NCBI GenBank assembly: GCA_017744515.1
Contig: JAGIBF010000030.1
Span: 1 to 64,000, forward strand
Source: Niastella sp.
GTDB taxonomy: Bacteria; Bacteroidota; Bacteroidia; Chitinophagales; Chitinophagaceae
Length of the DNA: 64,000 nt
Direction of reading: 5' to 3'
How positions within the stretch are numbered: the first letter of the stretch is position 1; every line of letters starts with the position of its first letter. Of this stretch, positions 43,485 to 51,947 are shown piece by piece. The position numbers and the translations under genes were made by a program. The notes beneath the pieces were generated by a model that was given only the letters and a program-made list of their open reading frames with translations, had not been told where the DNA came from and ran no database searches.

Positions 43485-44861
43485 GTGGCATTGATCAAAA
43501 GCATATCAGGTATTCGCGGCACTATTGGCGGTAAAAGCGGAGACAATTTAACCCCCTTGGATGTAGTTAAGTTTGCTGCCGCTTATGGCAGTTGGCTAAT
43601 TGAAAAAGGATCCAATCGTAAAGTCGTTATTGGCCGTGATGGGCGTATCAGCGGCTCCATGGTACAGCAGCTGGTGGTGAATACACTCACCGGTCTGGGT
43701 ATCGATGTAGTGGATGTAGGTTTGTCTACTACTCCTACTGTTGAGCTGGCGGTGGTATGGGAGAAAGCTGCCGGTGGTATCATCATTACTGCCAGCCATA
43801 ATCCCAAAGAGTGGAATGCGCTGAAGTTACTGAACGAGCATGGCGAGTTCATCAGTGCTGCCGATGGCGCCATTGTACTGGAGAAGGCCAGCAAAGAAGA
43901 TTTCAATTTCGTTTCTGTAGATAAATTAGGTTCTTATACTGTTCAGGAAACAAGCCTGCAACAGCATATCGATGCTATCATCAATTATCCGCTGGTAAAT
44001 CCGGAGGATATCCGTAAAAAGAAATACAAGGCTGTCGTTGATGTGATCAACTCTACCGGTGCGCTGTTCGTTCCTCCCCTGCTGAAAGCGCTGGGCGTTG
44101 AAGTCATTTTACTGAATGGAGAACTGACCGGTAAGTTTGCGCATAACCCGGAGCCTTTGCCTGAAAATCTTACTGAACTCAGTAATGCCGTGCGCAAGCA
44201 CAAAGCCGACTTCGGTATTGCGGTTGATCCGGATGTTGACCGTCTTTGTTTCGTGTGTGAAGACGGCAGCATGTTTGGCGAGGAATATACGCTGGTTGCT
44301 GTAGCTGATTATGTATTGAGCAAAAGGGTTGGCAACACAGTAAGCAATATGAGCAGCACCAAGGCGCTGAAGGAAGTAACGATCAAGCACGGCGGAGAAT
44401 ATTTCCCTTCTGCTGTTGGTGAAGTGAATGTAGTGACTAAAATGAAAGAGGTGAAAGCTGTTATTGGCGGCGAGGGCAACGGTGGTATAATCGTTCCCGA
44501 TTTCCATTACGGCCGCGATGCATTGATCGGTATTGGTTTGTTCCTTAGCTCTCTTGCTACGCACAAGAATGGTATGAAATCATTCCGTGCCCGTTATCCG
44601 GATTACTTTATTTCCAAGAATAAGATCGAGCTGGAGAATGGTATCGACGTGAGGGCCGTTTTTGAGCGCATTCAAAAGAAATACAAGCACCAGCCTGTTA
44701 ATACAGAGGATGGCTTGAAGATCGAATTCGACAGTGACTGGGTTCACCTGCGTACTTCCAACACGGAGCCGATCATCCGCATCTATGCTGAGAGCAACTT
44801 CGAAACAACAGCTAACAACATTGCGTTGCGTTTGATGCAGGACATCAAGGAGTCGTTGTAG
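43485..44861 (+). CDS. Phosphoglucosamine mutase, 458 aa
   Basis: Alpha-D-phosphohexomutase that turns glucosamine-6-phosphate into glucosamine-1-phosphate on the way to UDP-GlcNAc. All four active-site loops are visible: TASHNP with the phosphoserine Ser104, the magnesium site DPDVDR (about 242-247), the sugar loop GGEGNGG and the phosphate loop RTSNTEPIIRIYAES near the C-terminus. The start is GTG followed by ALIKSISGIRGT, the normal N-terminus. The family includes close phosphomannomutases, so the sugar is slightly uncertain. Confidence 0.9.
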   Translation: MALIKSISGIRGTIGGKSGDNLTPLDVVKFAAAYGSWLIEKGSNRKVVIGRDGRISGSMVQQLVVNTLTGLGIDVVDVGLSTTPTVELAVVWEKAAGGIIITASHNPKEWNALKLLNEHGEFISAADGAIVLEKASKEDFNFVSVDKLGSYTVQETSLQQHIDAIINYPLVNPEDIRKKKYKAVVDVINSTGALFVPPLLKALGVEVILLNGELTGKFAHNPEPLPENLTELSNAVRKHKADFGIAVDPDVDRLCFVCEDGSMFGEEYTLVAVADYVLSKRVGNTVSNMSSTKALKEVTIKHGGEYFPSAVGEVNVVTKMKEVKAVIGGEGNGGIIVPDFHYGRDALIGIGLFLSSLATHKNGMKSFRARYPDYFISKNKIELENGIDVRAVFERIQKKYKHQPVNTEDGLKIEFDSDWVHLRTSNTEPIIRIYAESNFETTANNIALRLMQDIKESL

Positions 44862-44911
44862 GAAAACGGAAGTCGGAGGTAAGCGGTAAGATAATTCATT
44901 TATCATACAAC

Positions 44912-44945
44912 AAGACCTGGCAGTAAAACTGCCGGGTCTTTGTCT
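44912..44945 (+). terminator. Terminator after glmM
   Basis: A 12-bp stem AAGACCTGGCAG/CTGCCGGGTCTT with one G-T pair and a 5-base loop, then TGTCTTTTG. A weak three-unit heptamer array (44872-44892) precedes it. Confidence 0.7.
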
Positions 44946-44962
44946 TTTGTTACCTTTAGGGT

Positions 44963-45595
44963 ATGAAATCCCTGTTTATAATTGCTTTTTTCTTATCTGG
45001 GTTTACGGCAGCCTTTGCTCAAAAAAAGACCGTAGCTCAGATCAAGTTGGAGCTGGAAAAGGCTACTAATGCCCCATTGTATGTCAAGGATGTATTGAAG
45101 AAGAAGTTTGTCATCGATACTATTGTGATCCGCAGTACCAGCCGGTTTGTTGGCTTGCCCGACAGCCTTTCTTATCATGGCAAGGTGGGTAAGGTGTATG
45201 GCCCTTATAACAACGGGAAAACGCTGGTACAGATCCTCGCTAAAGCACCTGCTGCGTTCAATCATCCCGGCCAGATATTCCTGGATACAGCTGTTTTTTC
45301 CAAACGTTTTGCCGACTCTCTTGCTACGAATATTATGACGCGTATAAAGCAGGGGACAGCCTCTTTCGAGGATATGGCGCAGACCTATTCTATGGGTGGA
45401 GAGGCTGCTACCAAAGGCGACCTGGGATGGATGTCGGTGGGCTCATTGATGCCTCAGATCGAGCAGGCGCTTGCTCAGTGCAAGAAAGGCGATATGTTCA
45501 AAATATGGACAGCCAATGGGGTTCACATCATCCGCAAACTGGATGACTCCAAAGAAGATAATGGCTTCGCCCTGCTGATGAGGGTATTCCTGTAA
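44963..45595 (+). CDS. Parvulin-type peptidyl-prolyl isomerase, exported, 210 aa
   Basis: A signal peptide (cleavage after AFAQ) leads to a short N-terminal part and one PpiC/rotamase domain: KVGKVYGPYNNGKTLVQIL, RIKQGTASFEDMAQTYSMGGEAATKGDLGWMSVGSLMPQIEQAL and KGDMFKIWTANGVHIIRKLDD. It probably folds or escorts proteins in the periplasm. It is shorter than SurA-type chaperones and has only the one isomerase domain. TACCTTTA lies 5 bases before the ATG. Convergent with aroQ, 3 bases between the stops. Confidence 0.85.
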   Translation: MKSLFIIAFFLSGFTAAFAQKKTVAQIKLELEKATNAPLYVKDVLKKKFVIDTIVIRSTSRFVGLPDSLSYHGKVGKVYGPYNNGKTLVQILAKAPAAFNHPGQIFLDTAVFSKRFADSLATNIMTRIKQGTASFEDMAQTYSMGGEAATKGDLGWMSVGSLMPQIEQALAQCKKGDMFKIWTANGVHIIRKLDDSKEDNGFALLMRVFL

Positions 45596-45598
45596 TGA

Positions 45599-46021
45599 TT
45601 ATTTCCTGCTCAATAAGTATTGCAGTGCCAATTCATAGCCTTTCAGCCCCAGCCCAATGATGCTGCCGGCTGCCTTGGCGGATACATGGGATAATTTCCG
45701 GAACTCTTCGCGCGCGTGTACATTGGAAATGTGCACTTCCACAACGGGCGTCTTGATAGCCGCAATAGCATCACCTATGGCTACTGATGTGTGGGTATAG
45801 GCAGCAGGGTTCATGATGATGCCATCATAATCAAATCCCACACGCTGTATTTCATTCACCAGTTCTCCTTCTACATTACTTTGGTAATAATGCAGGTCTA
45901 CCTGTGGGTATTGTTGTTTGAGTATTTCGAAGTATTCGTCAAATGACTGACTTCCATAAATACCCGGCTCTCTTTTTCCCAGCAGGTTCAAGTTGGGTCC
46001 ATTGATGATTGCGATCTTCAT
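45599..46021 (-). CDS. 3-dehydroquinate dehydratase, type II, 140 aa
   Basis: Third step of the shikimate pathway, 3-dehydroquinate to 3-dehydroshikimate. The small dodecameric type II enzyme is recognised by INGPNLNLLGKREPGIYG (with the catalytic Tyr), YYQSNVEGELVNEIQ, IIMNPAAYTHTSVAI and VEVHISNVHAREEFR (with the catalytic His). Length is standard. Starts 98 bases after the carA stop on the same strand. Confidence 0.97.
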   Translation of the reverse strand: MKIAIINGPNLNLLGKREPGIYGSQSFDEYFEILKQQYPQVDLHYYQSNVEGELVNEIQRVGFDYDGIIMNPAAYTHTSVAIGDAIAAIKTPVVEVHISNVHAREEFRKLSHVSAKAAGSIIGLGLKGYELALQYLLSRK

Positions 46022-46056
46022 ACTGTAGTTTACCGGCTAAAAATACTGCTTTTACG

Positions 46057-46100
46057 CCAAAAGGAAAGGGTGAGCCTCCTTTGTAAGGAGACCCACCCTT
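46057..46100 (-). terminator. Terminator after carA
   Basis: On the minus strand: AAGGGTGGGTCTCCTT, a short loop, then AAGGAGGCTCACCCTT followed by TCCTTTTGG. The stem is complete if two G-U pairs are allowed. It shares the core GGTGGGTC/GGCTCACC with the hairpin at 31853-31891. Confidence 0.7.
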
Positions 46101-46119
46101 GCTGTGTATGTGTACGTTA

Positions 46120-47226
46120 TTATTTATGCTCTTTTACCAGGTTGATGAAGTCATCAAAGAGGTAGCGGCTATCGTGCGGGCCGGGGGTTGCTTCCGGGTG
46201 GTATTGCACGGAGAAAGCCGGTTTGTCTTTCAGCCGGATACCTTCGATGGAGTCATCATTGAGGTTCACATGTGTAATTTCCACGTTTTTCGCTTTTTTC
46301 ACTGATTCCGGATTCACACCAAAACCGTGGTTCTGGGTAGTGATCTCACACTTACCTGTTTGCAGGTTTTTAACGGGGTGGTTCAATCCGCGGTGTCCGT
46401 GGTGCAGCTTGAAGGTCTCGATATCGCTGGCAAGGGCCAGCAGTTGGTGACCCAGGCAGATGCCGAAGGTAGGTTTGCTTTCTTTCAATATCTCCTTTAC
46501 CGTGGCTACTGCGTAATCCATGGCAGAAGGGTCGCCAGGGCCGTTGGAGATAAAGTATCCATCGGGGTTGAATGCTTTCAGCTCAGCGATGGTGGTTTTG
46601 GCCGGGAACACTTTTACAAAAGCACCTCTGTCTACCATACACTGCAGGATGTTTCTCTTGGTGCCGTAGTCCATTACAGCCACTTTTACAGCAGCCGTAG
46701 CTTCATCACCCATGGTGTAAGGTTGTTGTGTGCTCACGAAGCTGGCCAGCTCCAATCCGTCCATACTGGGCACTTTTGCCAGTTCTTTCTTCAGTTCTTC
46801 AACATCCAGTATTTCGGAGGAGATGATGCAGTTCATAGCGCCTTGCTGGCGTACGTGGGTTACCAGGGCACGTGTGTCGATCTCTTCAATACAAACGATG
46901 TTGTTGTCCTGCAGGTACTTCTCCAGGGAGGCGTTGGCCTGCTTGCGGGAATATTGTTCTTCGAGGTTACGGCCGATCAGACCGCGGATCTTCACGCTGG
47001 TGGACTCTACATCGGTGTCTTTGGTACCATAGTTACCAACATGCACATTGTTCATGATAATGATCTGACCGTAGTAGCTGGGGTCAGTGAACACTTCCTG
47101 GTATCCGGTCATACCGGTATTAAAACAAATTTCCCCGGCAGTAGTACCAATTTTTCCAAAGGCTTTACCAAAGTGAACGGTACCATCCGCCAATAACAGA
47201 ACAGCAGGTTTTTGTGATGTGGACAT
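46120..47226 (-). CDS. Carbamoyl-phosphate synthase small subunit, 368 aa
   Basis: Glutaminase subunit that supplies ammonia to CarB for arginine and pyrimidine synthesis. The N-terminal domain (LLLADGTVHFGKAFG, TGEICFNTGMTGYQEVFTDPSYYGQIIIM) is followed by the class I amidotransferase with the catalytic Cys in FGICLGHQLLALA and the His-Glu pair in VQYHPEATPGP. The ATG at 47226 is chosen; a TTG seven codons before is unlikely. carB is not within the window. Confidence 0.96.
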   Translation of the reverse strand: MSTSQKPAVLLLADGTVHFGKAFGKIGTTAGEICFNTGMTGYQEVFTDPSYYGQIIIMNNVHVGNYGTKDTDVESTSVKIRGLIGRNLEEQYSRKQANASLEKYLQDNNIVCIEEIDTRALVTHVRQQGAMNCIISSEILDVEELKKELAKVPSMDGLELASFVSTQQPYTMGDEATAAVKVAVMDYGTKRNILQCMVDRGAFVKVFPAKTTIAELKAFNPDGYFISNGPGDPSAMDYAVATVKEILKESKPTFGICLGHQLLALASDIETFKLHHGHRGLNHPVKNLQTGKCEITTQNHGFGVNPESVKKAKNVEITHVNLNDDSIEGIRLKDKPAFSVQYHPEATPGPHDSRYLFDDFINLVKEHK

Positions 47227-47302
47227 GTGTATCGAAAAATTTTGCAAAGAAAAGAATTATTAAATGTATTTGAAGTTAAAATTGTTCACAGTTTGGGCTT
47301 CA

Positions 47303-47351
47303 AGATGTTAGCTGCGAGCTAAAGCGGGCTTCGACAGGCTCAGCCTGACAG
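47303..47351. repeat. Short heptamer array plus CTTCGACAGG-type repeat
   Basis: AGATGTT, AGCTGCG, AGCTAAA (three 7-bp units), then GCTTCGACAGGCTCAGC and CTGACAG, in the gap between rplQ and carA. Confidence 0.65.
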
Positions 47352-47366
47352 CGCATCCCGACGAGC

Positions 47367-47403
47367 CTAAAAAAAGCCCCGCAATCAATGTGCGGGGCTT
47401 TTG
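47367..47403 (-). terminator. Terminator of the alpha ribosomal operon
   Basis: On the minus strand, GCCCCGC, a 9-base loop, GCGGGGC and seven T, starting 26 bases after the rplQ stop. A strong intrinsic terminator. Confidence 0.92.
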
Positions 47404-47428
47404 ATATACAAAGAGTTCGAAATCATGC

Positions 47429-47911
47429 TTATTCAGCGGCTTTGTCTTCGGCCTTCGCTTCGTCCTTGGCATCTCCAGCTTTCTTAGTGGAGCGGCCACG
47501 GCGTGTTTTCTTAGCCGGTTCTTTCGCTTCAGTTTTACCCTTACCGTAGATCTCGTTGAAGTCTACCAGTTCGATTAACCCCATTTCAGCGTTGTCACCC
47601 TGACGGATGCCGAGCTTAATGATGCGGGTATAACCACCGGGACGACCACCTATTTTCTCAGCGATGGTGCTGAACAGTTCGGTGATGGCCTCTTTATCCT
47701 GCAGGTAGCTGAATACTACACGACGTTGGTGTGTGGTATTTTCTTTACCCTTGGTGATCAGGGGCTCGATATACGTACGCAACGCTTTGGCCTTGGCGAG
47801 GGTAGTAACGATTCTTTTGTGGGCAATCAGTTCGCAGGCTAAGTTGCTCAGCAACGCCTTTCTGTGCGACGCTGTCCTGCCCAGGTTGTTGATCTTGTCT
47901 CCGTGACGCAT
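47429..47911 (-). CDS. 50S ribosomal protein L17, 160 aa
   Basis: The core ([46 protein letters not shown]-like [21 protein letters not shown]) is standard L17. A C-terminal extension of about 33 residues rich in Lys, Glu and Ala (from [13 protein letters not shown]) is typical of Bacteroidota and probably disordered. Last gene of the operon, 59 bases after rpoA. Confidence 0.97.
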   Translation of the reverse strand: MRHGDKINNLGRTASHRKALLSNLACELIAHKRIVTTLAKAKALRTYIEPLITKGKENTTHQRRVVFSYLQDKEAITELFSTIAEKIGGRPGGYTRIIKLGIRQGDNAEMGLIELVDFNEIYGKGKTEAKEPAKKTRRGRSTKKAGDAKDEAKAEDKAAE

Positions 47912-47970
47912 GACTTTTAAATTTTACCGACTGTACCGTGTCAGGAATTACAGTCTACTGTTATAGAAAA

Positions 47971-48972
47971 TTACAATTCTTCTTTGTCCAATCCCAGTTT
48001 GCTCAGGTCCATACCGAAGTGCAAACCTCTTTCAGCCAGTACCTGCTCAATTTCAGCAAGTGACTTCTGACCGAAGTTGCGGAACTTCATCAGGTCTTCC
48101 TGCTCGTATTGTACCAGTTCGCTGAGGGAGTTGATCTTAGCAGCTTTCAGACAGTTGAAGGCACGTACTGACAGATCGAGATCTTCCAGCGGCGTCTTCA
48201 GTATCTTACGCAGTTGCAGCATTTGCTCATCAACCACATCTTCTTTCTTGTCTTCCTTGTTGTCGAAAGTGATGTTTTCGTCGGTGATGATCATGAGGTG
48301 CTGGATCAGGATACGGCTGGCTTGCTTCACCGCCTCTTCGGGGTGGATCGTGCCATCTGTAGTTACGTCCATGATCAGCTTCTCATAGTCCGTCCTTTGC
48401 TCCACACGCGTGTTCTCAATAGCGTATTTCACGTTCTTGATGGGTGTGAAGATGGCATCGGTTGGGATATAACCAAATGGAGCATCTTTTACTTTGTTGT
48501 CTTCAGCAGGAACGTATCCACGTCCTTTTGAAACAGACAGTTCGATGTCCAGTTTGGCAGAAGTATCTAAAGTGCAGATCAACAGATCGGGGTTCATGAT
48601 CTCGAAGCTTTGTGTAGCTTCTCCGATCATACCGGCTGTGAATTCTGCTTTGTTCTTAATGCTCAGGGTGATCTTTTCCTGGCCTACTTCGTGGTCCACT
48701 TTCTTTTTGAAGCGAACTTGTTTCAGGTTCAGGATGATCTCCAGTACATCTTCGGTAATGCCTTTGATGGTAGCAAACTCGTGGTCTACTCCTTCAATGC
48801 GGATACCTACGATGGCGAAACCTTCCAGTGAGCTCAACAACACCCTGCGTAAGGCGTTACCAATGGTTACACCGAAACCGGGTTCCAACGGGCGAAACTC
48901 AAATTGTGCTTCGAATTCCGTTGCTTTCTGTAAAACGATCTTGTCTGGCTTTTGGAAATTTAAAATGGCCAT
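47971..48972 (-). CDS. RNA polymerase subunit alpha, 333 aa
   Basis: The N-terminal domain (FEFRPLEPGFGVTIGNALRRVLLSSLEGFAIVGIRIEG) that dimerises and starts core assembly is followed by a linker and the C-terminal domain (LDLSVRAFNCLKAAKINSLSELVQYEQEDLMKFRNFGQKSLAEIEQVL), which contacts promoters and activators. Complete and normal in length. Between rpsD and rplQ. Confidence 0.98.
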   Translation of the reverse strand: MAILNFQKPDKIVLQKATEFEAQFEFRPLEPGFGVTIGNALRRVLLSSLEGFAIVGIRIEGVDHEFATIKGITEDVLEIILNLKQVRFKKKVDHEVGQEKITLSIKNKAEFTAGMIGEATQSFEIMNPDLLICTLDTSAKLDIELSVSKGRGYVPAEDNKVKDAPFGYIPTDAIFTPIKNVKYAIENTRVEQRTDYEKLIMDVTTDGTIHPEEAVKQASRILIQHLMIITDENITFDNKEDKKEDVVDEQMLQLRKILKTPLEDLDLSVRAFNCLKAAKINSLSELVQYEQEDLMKFRNFGQKSLAEIEQVLAERGLHFGMDLSKLGLDKEEL

Positions 48973-49101
48973 ATTTTAAAATTTCTGTTTTTACGTGTTT
49001 GAAGGCTTTGACGATGATGTCGCCTTAAACTATTGAACAATTTGGATTGCTGTCATTCAGAGTACCGGATCAGGCGACCGTTTGCCGGCCACAGTTCACG
49101 A

Positions 49102-49707
49102 TTACTTAGAATACAATTCAACAATCAACTGCTCCTTAATGTTCTCAGGCACGCTTTCACGCTCAGGATAAGCAACGAAAGTACCTTTCATTTCTCCTTC
49201 GTTCCAGTCGAGCCAAGAGAACTTAGCGTTCTTACCACGGAACTGGCTGGTGATGGAGGTGTTGGCTTTGTCCTTTTCTTTAACGCTGATGATATCGCCT
49301 GGTTTCAGCTGGAATGAAGGGATGTTTACCACTTCATCGTTCACAGTGATGTGCTTGTGAGAAACCAATTGACGTGCACCGGGGCGTGAAGCTGCCAGAC
49401 CTAAGCGGTATACGGCGTTGTCAAGACGTGCTTCGAGCAGCTTGATCAGGTTTTCACCGGTAACACCCTTGATACGGTTGGCTTCTTCGAAAGTTTTGCG
49501 GAATTGTTTTTCCAGTACGCCGTATGTGTATTTGGCCTTTTGTTTTTCTTTCAACTGCAGCGCGTATTCTCCTGGAGCCTTACGTTTCTTGGTAGGACCG
49601 TGTTGGCCGGGAGGATTGCTGTTTTTGCTCAGGTATTTACCATTACCTAAAATGGGTTCGCCGAATATGCGGCAAATTCTTGTCTTGGGACCAGTGTAAC
49701 GTGCCAT
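49102..49707 (-). CDS. 30S ribosomal protein S4, 201 aa
   Basis: [18 protein letters not shown] start, basic RNA-binding middle ([29 protein letters not shown]) and the S4 RNA-binding domain ([31 protein letters not shown]). The family is a primary 16S rRNA binder and in other bacteria a translational regulator of this operon. It is separated from rpsK by a repeat hairpin. Confidence 0.98.
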   Translation of the reverse strand: MARYTGPKTRICRIFGEPILGNGKYLSKNSNPPGQHGPTKKRKAPGEYALQLKEKQKAKYTYGVLEKQFRKTFEEANRIKGVTGENLIKLLEARLDNAVYRLGLAASRPGARQLVSHKHITVNDEVVNIPSFQLKPGDIISVKEKDKANTSITSQFRGKNAKFSWLDWNEGEMKGTFVAYPERESVPENIKEQLIVELYSK

Positions 49708-49792
49708 AATTGTTTGTTGATTTTTTGGTGTCGACGCCTGATCAATAAAAATCTTAAAAATAAATCGGGCGCCCTGTTATTAAAAAAAAGAA

Positions 49793-49857
49793 GTCAGAGG
49801 TATGAGGTCAGAAGTCCGATATGGCTAGTCCAATCCGACTTCTGACTTCCGACTTCA
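49793..49857. repeat. Inverted heptamer arrays between rpsK and rpsD
   Basis: Left array GTCAGAG, GTATGAG, GTCAGAA, GTCCGAT (49793-49820); right array GACTTCT, GACTTCC, GACTTCA (49837-49857), which is the same type on the opposite strand. GTCAGAAGTC/GACTTCTGAC can pair as a perfect 10-bp stem around a 20-base loop. Confidence 0.85.
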
Positions 49858-49859
49858 GA

Positions 49860-50273
49860 TTATACGCGTCTTTTCTTGGGAGGACGGCAGCCATTGTGGG
49901 GCAGCGGGGTAACGTCCTTGATCTGCACTACTTCGATGTTGTTTTGAGACAGACCACGGATAGAGCTTTCGCGACCGGCGCCGGGGCCTTTCACGTAAAC
50001 GTCTACTTTCTTAACGCCTGCATCGAAAGCGGTCTTAGCTGCGTCGGCAGATGCCATTTGAGCGGCATAGGGAGTGTTCTTTTTAGAACCCTTGAAGCCC
50101 ATTTTACCGGCGCTGCTCCAGGAGATAACCTGGCCGTTCTTGTTGGTAATGCTGATGATGAGGTTGTTGAAGCTGGCTACGATGTGTGCATCGCCATAAG
50201 AATCAACTCTTACTACTCTTTTCTTCGCAGCAGCCTTTGCGCTGGGCTGCTGGTTTTTTGCTGCTTTTGCCAT
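49860..50273 (-). CDS. 30S ribosomal protein S11, 137 aa
   Basis: A short basic Lys/Ala-rich N-terminus leads to the S11 core: [46 protein letters not shown] and the end [20 protein letters not shown]. Binds the 16S platform. Flanked by non-coding repeat DNA on both sides, which is unusual in this operon. Confidence 0.98.
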   Translation of the reverse strand: MAKAAKNQQPSAKAAAKKRVVRVDSYGDAHIVASFNNLIISITNKNGQVISWSSAGKMGFKGSKKNTPYAAQMASADAAKTAFDAGVKKVDVYVKGPGAGRESSIRGLSQNNIEVVQIKDVTPLPHNGCRPPKKRRV

Positions 50274-50379
50274 TGTTTAAACAGGTAATCTTTCGTTTTT
50301 TAAAATAATCCCGCTTTTTGTTTGCGGGACCGGGTCAATCCTCCTGCTGTGTAGCGATCCGGCACTGACCCAAATTCGT

Positions 50380-50403
50380 AGAGACGCAACATGTTGCGCC
50401 TCT
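50380..50403. repeat. 24-bp palindrome between rpsM and rpsK
   Basis: AGAGACGCAACA followed by TGTTGCGCCTCT: near-perfect, one mismatched pair. The pattern GTAGAGACGCAA...TTGCGTCTCTAC is one that I know as a dispersed palindromic repeat in several bacterial groups. Confidence 0.7.
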
Positions 50404-50441
50404 TTCTGCCCGCTACCAGGGGTAACAGGCAAAATATGAAA

Positions 50442-50470
50442 ACAGAGACACCATATAATAGTGTCTCTGT
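50442..50470 (-). terminator. Hairpin directly after rpsM, possible attenuator
   Basis: Perfect 10-bp stem ACAGAGACAC/GTGTCTCTGT with a 9-base loop, starting 5 bases beyond the rpsM stop on the minus strand and followed by TTTTC. It may end or weaken transcription before rpsK, or only protect the upstream message. Confidence 0.5.
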
Positions 50471-50474
50471 AGCA

Positions 50475-50855
50475 TTATTTCTTAGCTGCTTTTTTCTTAC
50501 CAGCCACTGTCTTACGCTTACCTTTCCGTGTACGGCTGTTTGTACGGGTACGCTGACCACGAACGGGTAAACCTTTACGGTGACGTAAGCCGCGGTAGCA
50601 GGCGATGTCCAACAGACGTTTGATGCTCATCTGAACTTCAGAACGGAGCTGACCTTCTACCTTAAACTCATTGGTAATGATGTTACGGATAGCGTTCAGT
50701 TCATCATCATTCCAGGTATTCACCTTCTTGCTGAAATCAATTCCTGCTTTGCCCAGGATATACTGAGCAGTAGAACGACCAATACCAAAAATATAGGTAA
50801 GACCAATCTCGCCCCTTTTATTCTTTGGTAAGTCTACACCGGCAATACGAGCCAT
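50475..50855 (-). CDS. 30S ribosomal protein S13, 126 aa
   Basis: [30 protein letters not shown] start, the helix-two-turn-helix middle and the basic end [29 protein letters not shown]. Normal length. The following gap of 201 bases before rpsK is occupied by a hairpin and a palindrome. Confidence 0.98.
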   Translation of the reverse strand: MARIAGVDLPKNKRGEIGLTYIFGIGRSTAQYILGKAGIDFSKKVNTWNDDELNAIRNIITNEFKVEGQLRSEVQMSIKRLLDIACYRGLRHRKGLPVRGQRTRTNSRTRKGKRKTVAGKKKAAKK

Positions 50856-50901
50856 ATTCGATTTGAAATTTTAATTAACGATTCTAAATGGTCAATAAAT
50901 A

Positions 50902-51018
50902 TTAACCTTGTCTTTGCTTGAAGCGCGGATTCTTTTTGTTGATCACATACAGCCTGCCTTTTCTCCTCACGATCTTACAATCGGCGCTGCGCTTCTTGAT
51001 GGATGCACGAACTTTCAT
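50902..51018 (-). CDS. 50S ribosomal protein L36, 38 aa
   Basis: The minus strand between infA and rpsM reads [32 protein letters not shown] and FKQRQG. This is L36 with MKVRxSIKK and NPRFKQRQG; only one cysteine is seen in the zinc-site positions (Cys14), so it is the zinc-free type. Located 46 bases before rpsM and 15 after infA. Confidence 0.95.
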   Translation of the reverse strand: MKVRASIKKRSADCKIVRRKGRLYVINKKNPRFKQRQG

Positions 51019-51033
51019 GTTATTTCTTTTTTC

Positions 51034-51252
51034 TTATTTGTACCTGAAAATGATCCTTCCCCTGGACAAATCATACGGGCTCATCTCCACTCCCACTTTA
51101 TCTCCCGGCAATATCCGGATGTAATTCATCCGCATTTTTCCAGAGATGGTGGCCAATATTTCGTGACCGTTTTCCAATTTCACCCTGAACATAGCATTTG
51201 ACAATGCTTCCAGAATTACTCCATCTTGTTTAATCAGCGGTTGTTTTCCCAT
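51034..51252 (-). CDS. Translation initiation factor IF-1, 72 aa
   Basis: Single S1-type OB fold: [67 protein letters not shown] pattern from start to end at standard length. First gene of the operon seen here. Upstream there is a 124-base gap to the convergently oriented? no, same-strand hypothetical gene at 51377. Confidence 0.97.
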   Translation of the reverse strand: MGKQPLIKQDGVILEALSNAMFRVKLENGHEILATISGKMRMNYIRILPGDKVGVEMSPYDLSRGRIIFRYK

Positions 51253-51376
51253 ATTCGTTTAAGGAGGCGCAAAGATAGGATTATCACACGGAAATAAGAA
51301 ATTATAACATAAATTTTTCGTTCTTTCCGCGCTTTGGCCTTCAAGTCGGCAAAGGTAACAATAAATTCATTGAAAA

Positions 51377-51775
51377 TCAGGCCGGATTGAGCTCTACTTT
51401 CGTCATCTGATAGTAATGATTCTGAAGCTCATGTACATTTATGGCCTGCCGGAGGTGCCGGCGGTCTTCGCGCCACCAGATCTCGAGGTCACTGAAATCA
51501 CCATTATGGGGCACTAATACGCGGAAAGAGTCTTTCTTATACTTTACAGAACCGTCGCCATTCTCAACTTTCTCAAAGCCAAGCTTTAGCAACTGTTCTT
51601 CCGATAAAGGGATCGGGAAAAGGTGCTCGGGTTTGAACCAGAATTCCTGAACGGCTGTTTCCACACATACTTCTTTATCTTCTTTGTTCAGTTCCTTCAC
51701 GGTTCCTTCAACTACCTGGCCTTCAAATTCGGCCTTTACAATGTCTCCTGGTTGCAGTTCTGAAATCTTAAGCAT
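51377..51775 (-). CDS. Hypothetical protein, 132 aa
   Basis: An N-terminal small beta barrel (ISELQPGDIVKAEFEGQVVEGTVKELN) is followed by FPIPLSEEQLLKLGFEK and, at the C-terminus, VHELQNHYYQMTKVELNP. This order (SH3-like start, IPLxEExLLKxGFEK, HELQNxYxxLT) is common in small Bacteroidota proteins that are often found in phage-like or mobile contexts. No function known. It lies between infA and the MFS gene, transcribed leftward, without signs of mobile DNA around it. Confidence 0.65.
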   Translation of the reverse strand: MLKISELQPGDIVKAEFEGQVVEGTVKELNKEDKEVCVETAVQEFWFKPEHLFPIPLSEEQLLKLGFEKVENGDGSVKYKKDSFRVLVPHNGDFSDLEIWWREDRRHLRQAINVHELQNHYYQMTKVELNPA

Positions 51776-51795
51776 ACGACAGCAATTTTAGGTTA

Positions 51796-51875
51796 TTAAA
51801 AAAAGCCGCAGGAAGGCAAAGTCGACAACGATCGGTGTTGTTACCTCACATCAGCGTCTTTGCATCCCCGCGGCG
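51796..51875 (-). terminator. Extended terminator after the MFS gene
   Basis: On the minus strand, GCCGCGGGGATGCAAAG pairs imperfectly with CTTTGCCTTCCTGCGGC across a loop of about 40 bases that holds its own small ACAAC/GTTGT hairpin, and ends with TTTTTTT. It starts about 73 bases after the stop. Confidence 0.55.
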
Positions 51876-51947
51876 TATTCGTCAACCTAATTTACCAAAA
51901 CCATGCCTTCCAAAAAAATTAAATATGGGGCCTTAACAAGGGGCTAA

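Noticed and set aside
46327..47196. 289-codon plus-strand frame over carA
   Set aside because: Antisense shadow of carA.
51377..51775. Hypothetical gene considered as a mobile-element remnant
   Set aside because: The type occurs in phage-like contexts, but no integrase, inverted repeats or composition change is seen here.
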